A stretch of 39,200 nt of DNA from Peptococcaceae bacterium (lineage in GTDB: Bacteria; Bacillota; DSM-521; Neomoorellales; Neomoorellaceae). Where the stretch lies: contig DOLC01000036.1 in assembly GCA_003509545.1 (NCBI GenBank), positions 1-39,200 of the forward strand. Reading direction: 5' to 3'. Both the position numbers and the translations under genes were made by a program. Under the pieces are notes generated by a model, which was not told where the DNA came from, made no database searches, and saw only the letters and a list, made by a program, of their open reading frames with translations. Below, in pieces: positions 16,422-24,170 of the stretch; within the stretch, counting starts at the first letter, position 1; every line of letters starts with the position of its first letter.

Positions 16422-18137
16422 TCAGAGGAGCACGCCTTCGCCCTGGACCGACCGCGCAGCCTCCAGCATCCTGCCGAGATTCAAGTAGCCTTGATACAGC
16501 CGGCGGTACGCGGCGGCATTACCCGGATCCGGAGTGTACGTCTTACTGAAGCCCCGGCCCATCTTGGCCTGGGCTTCTTCCACGGTGGGGTACAGCCCGG
16601 CGGCCACGGCGCCGAACATGGCGGCCCCCAGGGCACAGGCCTGGTCCGCAACCGCCACTTTGATGGGCATATCCAGGACGTCGGCCAGAACCTGCATGAC
16701 AAAGTCGTTTTTCCGGGCGATACCGCCCAAGGCGATGACCTCTTTGATCTCCAGTCCTTCTTTCATAAGATGGTCGTTGATGGCCCGGGAGCCGAAGGCC
16801 GTAGCCTCCACCAGGGCCCGGAAGATCTTGGGTGCGGTGCTCCCCAGGCTCAGCCCTACAATTGCTCCCTTGAGAGTCTGGTCTGCGTAGGGCGTCCGAC
16901 GCCCGTTGAGCCAGTCCAGGGCCAGCAGTCCCGTGGACCCAGCGGGAATCCCGGCCGCTTCTAGGGAGAGGCGCCGCAGGAGCTCATCTACCAGTTGCCT
17001 GTGCAGCTCTTCCCCGGTTTCCCTGTCCACCAGGGAACTCTCCGGAAGCAGGACCCTCAGGGGCCACGAAAGGAGGTCCCTGTACCACGCATAGACGTCG
17101 CCGTAGGCCGACTGGCCCGCCTCCAATCCTATTAGGCCCGGGATGACCGAACCGTCTACCTGGCCGCAAATGCCGCCGATTAATTTGCCGCCCAAGTTTT
17201 CCCTGGGCACCACCATGATATCACAGGTAGAGGTGCCCATTATTTTCACCAATACACCGGGGGTAATTCCGCCTCCGACGGCGCCCACATGGGCGTCTAT
17301 GGCCCCGACGGCTACCGGAATGCCCGGCGGCAGGCCCAGGCGCTCCGCCCAGGCCGGGGTGAGCCTCCCCGCCGGCTCTGCGGCAGTGTAGGTGTCCGTG
17401 TATAGGCGGCCCCTTATGCCCCGGAGGAGGGGGTCGATATGGACCAGAAATTCCTCAGGGGGTAGCCCTCCCCAATCCTCATGCCACATGGCCTTGTGAC
17501 CGGCCGCGCAGCGGCTCCTCTTAATCCTCAGGGGAGATTCGGTCCCCGTCAGCAAGGCCGGGATCCAGTCGCACTGTTCCACCCAGGAAAAGGCCGCCGC
17601 CCCTACGGCACCATCATGGCGTAATACGTGGAGGATCTTGGCCCAGAACCACTCCGAGGAATAGACGCCTCCTACATATTTGGTAAAATCGGTGCCGCCC
17701 CAGTGGCGGGCCGCGTGATTGAGCTCCCCGGCTTCCTCTACAGCGGTATGGTCCTTCCACAGGATGAACATGGCGTTGGGATTCTCGCTAAATTCCGGCC
17801 CTAAGGCCAGGGGCCGCCCGTGGGCGTCCACGGGAGCTGGAGTGGAACCCGTGGTGCCCACGCCGATGCCCTTCACCCTCTGGGCCGTCCCGGGCGGTAG
17901 TTTGGCCAGAGCCCCCCTCACCGCGGCTTCCATGCCTTCGATGTAGTCCAGGGGATGCTGCCGGAACCGGTTTTCCGCCGGATCGCAGTACATACCCGCC
18001 GCCCACCGCGGGTAATAGGCGACTTCGCCGGCCAGTTCCTCTCCCGTGGCCGCATCCACTACCAGCGCCCGCACCGAATCGGTACCGAAGTCAAGGCCTA
18101 CAACCAAGCTGCTGACGTCCTTAGCGTTCTGGCCCAT
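16422..18137 (-). CDS. araB: FGGY-family sugar kinase, ribulokinase (AraB)-like
   Basis: ATP-dependent kinase of the FGGY family, closest in look to L-ribulokinase. The N-terminal phosphate-binding loop reads GLDFGTDSVRALVV; GTTGSTPAPVDAHGRPLAL, WKDHTA and the C-terminal ATP site (ALGGIARKNDFVMQVLADVL) follow. The 571 residues fit AraB, longer than rhamnulokinase. The start codon directly abuts the rhaB stop, with GGTGAG 4 nt upstream, so the two kinases are translated together. No AraA isomerase or separate AraD epimerase is visible, so the true substrate may be another ketose. It is the last cargo gene before sigK. Confidence 0.85.
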   Translation of the reverse strand: MGQNAKDVSSLVVGLDFGTDSVRALVVDAATGEELAGEVAYYPRWAAGMYCDPAENRFRQHPLDYIEGMEAAVRGALAKLPPGTAQRVKGIGVGTTGSTPAPVDAHGRPLALGPEFSENPNAMFILWKDHTAVEEAGELNHAARHWGGTDFTKYVGGVYSSEWFWAKILHVLRHDGAVGAAAFSWVEQCDWIPALLTGTESPLRIKRSRCAAGHKAMWHEDWGGLPPEEFLVHIDPLLRGIRGRLYTDTYTAAEPAGRLTPAWAERLGLPPGIPVAVGAIDAHVGAVGGGITPGVLVKIMGTSTCDIMVVPRENLGGKLIGGICGQVDGSVIPGLIGLEAGQSAYGDVYAWYRDLLSWPLRVLLPESSLVDRETGEELHRQLVDELLRRLSLEAAGIPAGSTGLLALDWLNGRRTPYADQTLKGAIVGLSLGSTAPKIFRALVEATAFGSRAINDHLMKEGLEIKEVIALGGIARKNDFVMQVLADVLDMPIKVAVADQACALGAAMFGAVAAGLYPTVEEAQAKMGRGFSKTYTPDPGNAAAYRRLYQGYLNLGRMLEAARSVQGEGVLL

Positions 18138-19604
18138 TTAACTCACCAACTCAATAAACTTTGCATATTTTTCATCCCATGCTCCCTGGTTTTCGGGTTC
18201 GTAGGTCTTCAAGGAGAAGGATCGGCGCACTATTTCCCGGCCCTCATCCAGGTTGTTTATTTCCCCCATAGCCATGGCCTGGACCAAAAGGTTGCCGGCC
18301 GCAGTAGCCTCCACCGGGCCGGCCACCACCGGGCGGCCTGTGGCGTTGGCGGTAAAGCGGCACAGGAGCTCGTTCTGGGTGCCGCCGCCCACCATGTGGA
18401 CTACCGCCAATCGCTTCCCTACAATGGCTTCCAGCCTTTCCAGTACCCACCGGTACTTGAGGGCCAGGCTCTCCAGGGCGCACCTCACAATCTCTCCCTT
18501 GGTCTCCGGCACCGGCTGGCCAGTTTCCCGGCAGTAAGCCCGGATGGCCTCCGGCATATTCTCCGGACTAAGGAAGGCCGGGTGGTCCGGGTCCACCACT
18601 GCCGGAAGGGGTTGCGCCTCCACGGCCATGGCCGTAAGGTCGCTGTAACTTAAAGTTTCCCCCCGGCGCGCCCAAGTACGGCGGCACTCCTGGACCAGCC
18701 ATAGTCCGGTTACGTTTTTCAGGAGTCTGAAGGTACCGCCCACCCCACCTTCGTTGGTGAAGTTAAGTTGCAAGGTTTGTTCATCGATTACCGGTTCCTT
18801 TACCTCCGTTCCTACCAAGGACCAGGTGCCGCAGCTGATGTACATGTAGTCCGTCCCTGTTGCCGGTACGGCGGCCACGGCGCTGGCGGTATCGTGGCTT
18901 CCGGGAACAATAACCGTTATCTCCGCCGCCCCTGTTTCCCCGGCCACTCGGGGCAGAACGGGGGCGAGGACCGTAGCCGGCGGGTGGACGTCAGGGAGGA
19001 TATGCACGGGCAAATCCAATCTGGTAAGCAAATCGACGGCCCAGGTGCCGGCACGGGGATTGTACATCTGGGTAGTGGTGGCGTTGGTGAATTCCCCCGC
19101 CTTCACGCCTGTAAAAAAGAAGTTAAAGAGGTCCGGGATCATCAACATGGTCTGGGCCTGGCCCAGAAGAGCCGGCTGCTGCTGCCGGCAGGCCAAAAGT
19201 TGGTAAAGGGAGTTGAACGGCAAGAACTGGATTCCCGTTTGGGCAAAAATCTCTTCCTTGGGGACAACCTTAAAGGCTTCCTCCATTACCCCTTCCGTAC
19301 GGCGGTCGCGATAGTGGTAGGGATTGCCCAAGAGGATATCCTTCTCCCCCAACAGGGCGAAGTCAACTCCCCACGTATCGACGGCCATACTTTTCAAGGC
19401 TTTTCCGTAACGGGCGGCGGCGCGGCGCAGGCCTTCCTTCATTTCGTGAAAGAGGCGTAACACATCCCAGTGAAGGCCGTCCGGCACCCGTACCGGTTCA
19501 TTGGGAAAACGATAAATTTCTTCCAGGGTGAGGCGGCCGTCCTTCAGGGCGCCTACTATGGCCCTGCCGCTTTCGGCTCCCAAGTCGAAGGCTAGATATC
19601 TCAT
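18138..19604 (-). CDS. rhaB: Rhamnulokinase-like FGGY kinase
   Basis: Would phosphorylate L-rhamnulose (or L-fuculose) at C1, making the aldolase substrate. The protein opens FDLGAESGRAIVG, as in RhaB, and has VDTWGVDFALLG, the central SHDTASAVAAVPA and SCGTWSLVG segments, and the C-terminal HMVGGGTQNELLCRFTA. 488 residues is the family norm. ATG 19604 has AAAGGAG 10 nt upstream. It lies behind a 320-bp gap after ackA and is adjacent to the AraB-like kinase. Confidence 0.92.
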   Translation of the reverse strand: MRYLAFDLGAESGRAIVGALKDGRLTLEEIYRFPNEPVRVPDGLHWDVLRLFHEMKEGLRRAAARYGKALKSMAVDTWGVDFALLGEKDILLGNPYHYRDRRTEGVMEEAFKVVPKEEIFAQTGIQFLPFNSLYQLLACRQQQPALLGQAQTMLMIPDLFNFFFTGVKAGEFTNATTTQMYNPRAGTWAVDLLTRLDLPVHILPDVHPPATVLAPVLPRVAGETGAAEITVIVPGSHDTASAVAAVPATGTDYMYISCGTWSLVGTEVKEPVIDEQTLQLNFTNEGGVGGTFRLLKNVTGLWLVQECRRTWARRGETLSYSDLTAMAVEAQPLPAVVDPDHPAFLSPENMPEAIRAYCRETGQPVPETKGEIVRCALESLALKYRWVLERLEAIVGKRLAVVHMVGGGTQNELLCRFTANATGRPVVAGPVEATAAGNLLVQAMAMGEINNLDEGREIVRRSFSLKTYEPENQGAWDEKYAKFIELVS

Positions 19605-19924
19605 CCCCGTCCAACTCCTTTGTTTTAATGAGGGCTACCATTTTAATGGGTGTTACCCCTCGCGTATCCCCGCTTTCGATCACGGGGGCTGCACCGTTTT
19701 TCCTTCCCAAGGTCACCTCGCAGGCCGATTATCCCTCGGCCTCGGCCCTCGAGCCAGACTTCCCGGCAAATCCTGCGTACCGCCGCTAGTTGCCGGCCGC
19801 CGGCTCGCCTCTCCGCCTGGGGCCCGGTCCCGCTTTCCACCCCGTGAATTCGGACAGCCGCGCGGGGGTAGTCCCTCCCTTTTAAGCCACGCCCCTTGCA
19901 CCAAAAAACAGGGTGAAGGGGGTG
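19605..19924. repeat. Gene-free gap between ackA and rhaB with repeat copy 3
   Basis: No gene is supported. The plus strand at about 19763-19830 holds CCGGCAAATCC...CTAGTTGCCGGCCGCC...GCCTGGGGCCC, the third copy of the hairpin-forming repeat. The minus strand also has several G-rich and C-rich blocks able to pair. A cobalamin-type riboswitch was considered and not supported. Confidence 0.5.
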
Positions 19925-21130
19925 TTAACCTCCTTGTCGGGCTGCATCGGGGTCTTCACCGGTCAAGACCTTGACCGTTTCCCGGGCTATCATCACTTCT
20001 TCGTCGGTATGCACCACCAACACCTTCACCCGGGACCGGAGGCTGGAAATTATGCGGTCACCGCTCCCCCTTTCATTCCCTTCAGCATCCAGCTCAATGC
20101 CCAGAAATTCGAGCCCGCTGCATATTTCCCGGCGCAGGGTACTGCTCCTTTCGCCTATACCGCCGGAAAAAATCAGAACATCAATACCGCCCATGGCTGC
20201 CGCATAGGCGCCGATATACTTCTTTGCCCTGTAGGCTAAGACATCCAAGGCCATGCGGGCCCTTTCATGTCCCCGGCGGGCGGCTTCCTCCACCACCCGG
20301 TAATCGTTGCTGACGCCCGAAATGCCCAGCCATCCACCTTTTCTATTGATTACCTCCTCCAGGGCTTCCGGTCCGAGGCCTTCCTGGCGCAGAAGATAAA
20401 CGAGGACCCCGGGATCCACATCGCCGCAGCGGGTAGACTGGAGCAATCCCTCCGTGGGCGTAAACCCGGTGGAGACGTCCACGGATTGGCCGTTCAAACA
20501 CGCGTTGGCCGTGGTACCGCTGCCGAGCATAAGGGAGACGATTTTTAGCTCATGGAGGCTCCGCCCCAGCATTGAAGCGGCGCGCCGGACCATGAAGGAG
20601 AAGGTTATACCGTGAAAGCCGTAACGCCGGACCCCGTAGCGTTCGTAATATTCGTAGGGCAAACCGTAAAGGTAGGCCCGGGGAGGCAACGTCAGGTGAA
20701 AGGTATTGTCGCAGACGGCCACCTGGGGAACTCCCGGCAGAAGCCGGGCTGCGGCCTCGATGCCGGCAATGTTGGCCGGGTTATGCAAGGGCGCCAGATG
20801 GCAGCAAGCCTTCAGAGTGGCCAGAACGGTATCGTCGATCCGGGCCGGCTTCCGGAGGCCGGCACCGCCGTGGACCACCCGGTGACCCACGGCCTCTATA
20901 CGGTAGGACCGCAACAACTTGAGGATCTCCTCCAGGGCCTGGCCGTAGTCTCCCCGCGGTAAGGGTTTACTCTGCTCCTCCGCCCCTCCCGCGCGGTCCA
21001 GGTGGTGGAGGATAGTCTCCCGGCCCCCGACTCCCTCAACATGCCCCTGGACCAGCACCCTTTCCTCCGGCATGGAAAATAATTTGTACTTTACCGAAGA
21101 CCCACCGCAGTTTATAGCCAGTACTTGCAT
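19925..21130 (-). CDS. ackA: Acetate/acyl kinase of the BMC operon
   Basis: Transfers phosphate from an acyl-phosphate to ADP, giving the carboxylic acid and ATP. Here it is the likely last step after PduL, releasing lactate. The AckA fold is shown by INCGGSSVKYKLF at the N-terminus (usually NAGSSS, so variant), GHRVVHGGAG, YGFHGITFSFMV and LIFSGGIGERSSTLR. 401 residues is normal. ATG has AGGGGG close upstream. No encapsulation peptide is visible, so it probably works in the cytosol. It sits just downstream of the BMC-P gene. Confidence 0.92.
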   Translation of the reverse strand: MQVLAINCGGSSVKYKLFSMPEERVLVQGHVEGVGGRETILHHLDRAGGAEEQSKPLPRGDYGQALEEILKLLRSYRIEAVGHRVVHGGAGLRKPARIDDTVLATLKACCHLAPLHNPANIAGIEAAARLLPGVPQVAVCDNTFHLTLPPRAYLYGLPYEYYERYGVRRYGFHGITFSFMVRRAASMLGRSLHELKIVSLMLGSGTTANACLNGQSVDVSTGFTPTEGLLQSTRCGDVDPGVLVYLLRQEGLGPEALEEVINRKGGWLGISGVSNDYRVVEEAARRGHERARMALDVLAYRAKKYIGAYAAAMGGIDVLIFSGGIGERSSTLRREICSGLEFLGIELDAEGNERGSGDRIISSLRSRVKVLVVHTDEEVMIARETVKVLTGEDPDAARQGG

Positions 21131-21202
21131 CTTTTCCCCCTCTTACTTTCTAACCAACACCTTGCGAGAACGGGTCAACCAAGTCGCCTTGCGGATAGGG
21201 GT

Positions 21203-21481
21203 TCACCGCGGCAAGCCCTTGATATCCCCCTCAACTTTATCCACAATCCCCACTATGGTCATATCCACCGGGGCATGGGGAATCCCCAGTCCTATCCTCG
21301 CGACGCTGCCGGTTACCACCAGCACCAATTCACCCCTACCTGCACCCACGGCGTCCACCGCCACCAGGGTTTGCCCCCGGCGGCTTCCGTCCAGGGGCCG
21401 GATAAGCAGGAGCTTAGTCCCGGTCAGGCTTTCGTGTTTCCTGGTGGCCACCACTGTACCCGTTACTTCGGCAATGAACAT
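21203..21481 (-). CDS. BMC-P (EutN/CcmL) pentameric vertex protein
   Basis: Caps the twelve vertices of the icosahedral shell. The 92-residue protein is a single EutN/CcmL domain: MFIAEVTGTVVATRKHESLTG, then KLLLIRPLDG, VAVDAVGAGRGELVLVVTGS and the C-terminal VDMTIVGIVDKVE. Its ATG follows the PduL stop by a few bases with AAGGTGAG upstream. It is the only pentamer gene in this locus, which is enough to close a shell. Confidence 0.95.
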   Translation of the reverse strand: MFIAEVTGTVVATRKHESLTGTKLLLIRPLDGSRRGQTLVAVDAVGAGRGELVLVVTGSVARIGLGIPHAPVDMTIVGIVDKVEGDIKGLPR

Positions 21482-21485
21482 TTTC

Positions 21486-22172
21486 TCACCTTATTTCTAC
21501 TTCGTCGTTACACCGGAGTCCGGCGGCATTGGCGTCGTCGGTGTCGATGTGCATCACCAGCCTGAATTTGGGGCTCACCCTCACCTGCACACCGCCGAAG
21601 ATGGTGGGCCGTTCGGAATTAACAGTGCGCACCGTTACTTCGTCGTTATCCTTAAGCCCCCATCTAGCGGCATCCTTCGGGCTCATATGAATATGCCGGT
21701 TGGCAATAATCGCTCCCTCGGGTAGGGTGACCGAGCCCTTAGGTCCCACCAGGGTAATGGGCGCCGAGCCGGCCAGATCTCCCGAACGGCGTACGGGAGC
21801 ATCAATACCCAGGTAGATGGCATCGGTACGGGAGATCTCCACCTGGGTGCGGTCCCGCACCGGTCCCAGGACCCGGACGTTGGTCAAGGGCCGCAGCTTG
21901 GGCCCCACCAGGGTGACCACCTCATTGGCCGCGAATTCCCCGGGCTGGTAAAGGTCGTTTCTCTTGGTAAGTTGGTAGCCGGGGCCGAAGAGAATGTCTA
22001 TTTCTTTCTGGGACAGGTGAACGTGACGGGCGGACACAGCCACAGGGACGCGTTTAGCCGTTCCGGTAGGGGCAGTGCGGGCGGAGGTTTTGCCCCGCCG
22101 GGCTTCAAGCTCGGCCAGGATTTCCCTCGTAATCAACTCGACAAGGGCTGCATTGGACATTTTTGCCATCAC
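21486..22172 (-). CDS. pduL: Phosphate propanoyltransferase PduL (BMC-type), with N-terminal encapsulation peptide
   Basis: Converts acyl-CoA and phosphate into acyl-phosphate and regenerates CoA inside the shell. Two PduL domains with zinc-ligand histidines are visible in VSARHVHLSQKE (about 47-58) and IIANRHIHMSPKDA (about 160-173), plus a third region near VMHIDTDDANA. The first 20 residues (SNAALVELITREILAELE) form an amphipathic helix typical of encapsulation peptides, joined by a Thr/Pro/Gly-rich linker. The start is GTG 22172 or the ATG at 22160. It lies between the BMC-T and BMC-P genes. Confidence 0.94.
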   Translation of the reverse strand: MMAKMSNAALVELITREILAELEARRGKTSARTAPTGTAKRVPVAVSARHVHLSQKEIDILFGPGYQLTKRNDLYQPGEFAANEVVTLVGPKLRPLTNVRVLGPVRDRTQVEISRTDAIYLGIDAPVRRSGDLAGSAPITLVGPKGSVTLPEGAIIANRHIHMSPKDAARWGLKDNDEVTVRTVNSERPTIFGGVQVRVSPKFRLVMHIDTDDANAAGLRCNDEVEIR

Positions 22173-22248
22173 CCTGCTCTAGTATGGTCAAAGTACTTCC
22201 TTGGGTGCTGCTGCTTTAGACACGTCCCTTTGTACGGGATGGTCGCCT

Positions 22249-22794
22249 TCATGCCATCTGCTCCCAGATCCCCGGATGGGGGGCGGGAATAACGACGGCT
22301 TCTACCAGTTCCCCTTCTTCTTTCAAGGGCCGGGCGGCCGCCTCAACGGCGGCTTGCACGGCGGCCACGCTGCCGCTGAGGATTACCACCCCTTTACCTC
22401 CCAGACCGAAGGCGGGACGTATGTCCAACAGCTCCACTACGGCCGCCTTGGCCGCCGTGTCGGCGGCCCGGATGGCCGCCGTAACACTGAAGGTTTCCAG
22501 GACGCCCAGGGCGCCCTTCCCGGGGCCGGACCCCGCGCCGGCCAGGGCTGTAAGGACGTTTGGATGGAGGTTGCCCAGGACCAAACTATCGATTACCGTT
22601 ACACCGCCTATTTTAAGACCGTGCTCCAGGGCGCTGGTTACGCCTCCTATTTCCCCGCTCACGACGATCAGGCATTTCCCGGGACAGGTGGTCCGTATCT
22701 TTACCTCTACCGATGCCGCCTTGAGACACCCGTCAGCCACCATTAAACCCCGGGCCAGGCTCTTTACTTCAATGAGGCCGATGGCGACTCCCAT
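22249..22794 (-). CDS. pduT: Tandem-domain BMC-T shell protein, PduT-like, with Fe-S cysteine
   Basis: A trimeric shell protein with two fused BMC domains (about 1-90 and 91-181), both beginning with the (A)xGxxE pattern (AIGLIEVKSLARG; ALGVLETFSV). The segment TTCPGKC at residues 35-41 matches the CPGK loop in which PduT holds a [4Fe-4S] cluster at the trimer axis; there is an extra Cys at 41. Such proteins are thought to pass electrons across the shell. The ATG overlaps the stop of the PduS gene, with GGAGGTG 7 nt upstream, so the pair is coupled. Confidence 0.92.
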   Translation of the reverse strand: MGVAIGLIEVKSLARGLMVADGCLKAASVEVKIRTTCPGKCLIVVSGEIGGVTSALEHGLKIGGVTVIDSLVLGNLHPNVLTALAGAGSGPGKGALGVLETFSVTAAIRAADTAAKAAVVELLDIRPAFGLGGKGVVILSGSVAAVQAAVEAAARPLKEEGELVEAVVIPAPHPGIWEQMA

Positions 22795-24149
22795 CAGTCG
22801 CCACCTCCCTCAATAACTATTTCACCCTCCACGGACCTAACTACTCCTCCTATGCTGGCGTGTAAGTCCGCCCCCAGGCCGCCGTCGGTACGGGCCACGA
22901 GATCGCCCCTCTCTACCCTTGCTCCTACGCCCACCAGGGGACGGGCGGCGACGCCGGCTCCCTGCTTCAGCGCCAACCGCACGCGGCTAACGTTAACTTC
23001 TCCCCCTTGGAAGGCTACGGGACTGGCGGCGTACTCCTTCAACCCCAGGCGCTCCACGAGGCGTCCGGTGGGTACCCGGCGGCCGTCCCGCAAGGGCAGG
23101 GGTTGGGAGCCCGCCCACCCCCCGGGCCGGAAACCCTTCTCCCGCAATTCGGCTTTAATCCTCCTGTTCACCTGACGGGGAGAGAGGTTAAAGGGACACG
23201 CGTAAAGATCGCAGAGGCCGCACTCACTGCAGAGCAGGGCCTGGGGCAGGGCTACATCGGCCAAACCGTAGGTAACGGCGCGCATGATCCGGTGGGGCTC
23301 TAAGGGGTGTCCCAAAAGGTGGCGCGGGCAGAAATCCGTGCACTGGCGGCACTGGCAGCACACGCTGAGGGCCAGCTTTAACCCGCGGTTCAGATCCCTC
23401 TGGTAAACCGCAGCCAGGGGGTGGTCCAGGGGAAGTACGATAAGACCTTTAGTAGTTTTGGACACCGGAGCGTCGGGGCCCGTAACCTTACCCATACACG
23501 GCCCGCCCTCCACAAGGAGATACCCCTCGGCATAAGGGCCGCCGGCCAGCTCCAGGAGAACCTCAACAGGTGTGCCCACCGGTACTTTCACGGTGATGGG
23601 CCGGCGGACGGCGCCGGTCACGCTTACGTACTTGTGGGTAACGGGCAGGCCCTCCAGCGCCCGGCGGATATTGTACAGGGTCTCGACGTTTATCACTACG
23701 GCTCCCGCGTCCAGCGGCAGCCCTCCGGGCGGGATGGTTTGGCCGGTGACGTTATAGGTTAATAGATGCTCGTCGCCCATTGGATACACGTCCGGAAGGA
23801 GATGAAGCTTTAGACCCGGATAACTCCCTATTACCGCCTCCATGGCAGCGCGGGCTTCCTTATACTTTTCTTTAAGGGCCACCACCCCGAGATCGGCGCC
23901 GGTAGCCTCGACAACGGCAGCCAGCGCGGCCAGTAGTTCGGCAGGGTAACGGGCCATAAGTTCCTGGTCCACCTTGAGGAGGGGTTCGCATTCGGCCCCG
24001 TTGACAATCACCGTCCGGACCCGTCTTCCGGTCTTCAATTTAAAGGCCGTAGGAAAACCGCCCCCTCCCGCTCCGACAACCCCTGCGGCGGCTATTCTGT
24101 TGATAACGAAGTCCCCTGCGGTATTCCTTATTTCCTTAAAGGCGGCCAT
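22794..24149 (-). CDS. pduS: PduS/RnfC-like flavin and iron-sulfur oxidoreductase
   Basis: BMC-associated NADH-oxidising electron carrier, first described as a cobalamin reductase. The RnfC-like N-terminal part has GAGGGGFPTAFKL (FMN/NADH site) and NGAECEPLLKVDQ; an SLBB-type beta-grasp follows (SVTGAVRRPITVKVPVGTP); two [4Fe-4S] motifs appear as CCQCRQCTDFCP and CSECGLCDLYACP; a lipoyl-like RnfC C-terminal region ends the protein. ATG 24149 is preferred (AGGGGAAG 5-7 nt upstream); ATG 24167 would add six residues. With PduT it forms a likely electron exit. No cobalamin-dependent enzyme is encoded nearby, so cobalamin reduction is improbable here. Confidence 0.93.
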   Translation of the reverse strand: MAAFKEIRNTAGDFVINRIAAAGVVGAGGGGFPTAFKLKTGRRVRTVIVNGAECEPLLKVDQELMARYPAELLAALAAVVEATGADLGVVALKEKYKEARAAMEAVIGSYPGLKLHLLPDVYPMGDEHLLTYNVTGQTIPPGGLPLDAGAVVINVETLYNIRRALEGLPVTHKYVSVTGAVRRPITVKVPVGTPVEVLLELAGGPYAEGYLLVEGGPCMGKVTGPDAPVSKTTKGLIVLPLDHPLAAVYQRDLNRGLKLALSVCCQCRQCTDFCPRHLLGHPLEPHRIMRAVTYGLADVALPQALLCSECGLCDLYACPFNLSPRQVNRRIKAELREKGFRPGGWAGSQPLPLRDGRRVPTGRLVERLGLKEYAASPVAFQGGEVNVSRVRLALKQGAGVAARPLVGVGARVERGDLVARTDGGLGADLHASIGGVVRSVEGEIVIEGGGD

Positions 24150-24170
24150 TACGCTTCCCCTGCCCATCCT

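Noticed and set aside
19605..19924. Cobalamin riboswitch before rhaB (blocks such as GGTGCA, GCAGCCCCCG and GGGAAGG on the minus strand)
   Set aside because: The blocks are out of order and the B12 box (GCCACT and AGCCAGGAGACCTGCC type) is absent; no cobalamin enzyme is encoded nearby.
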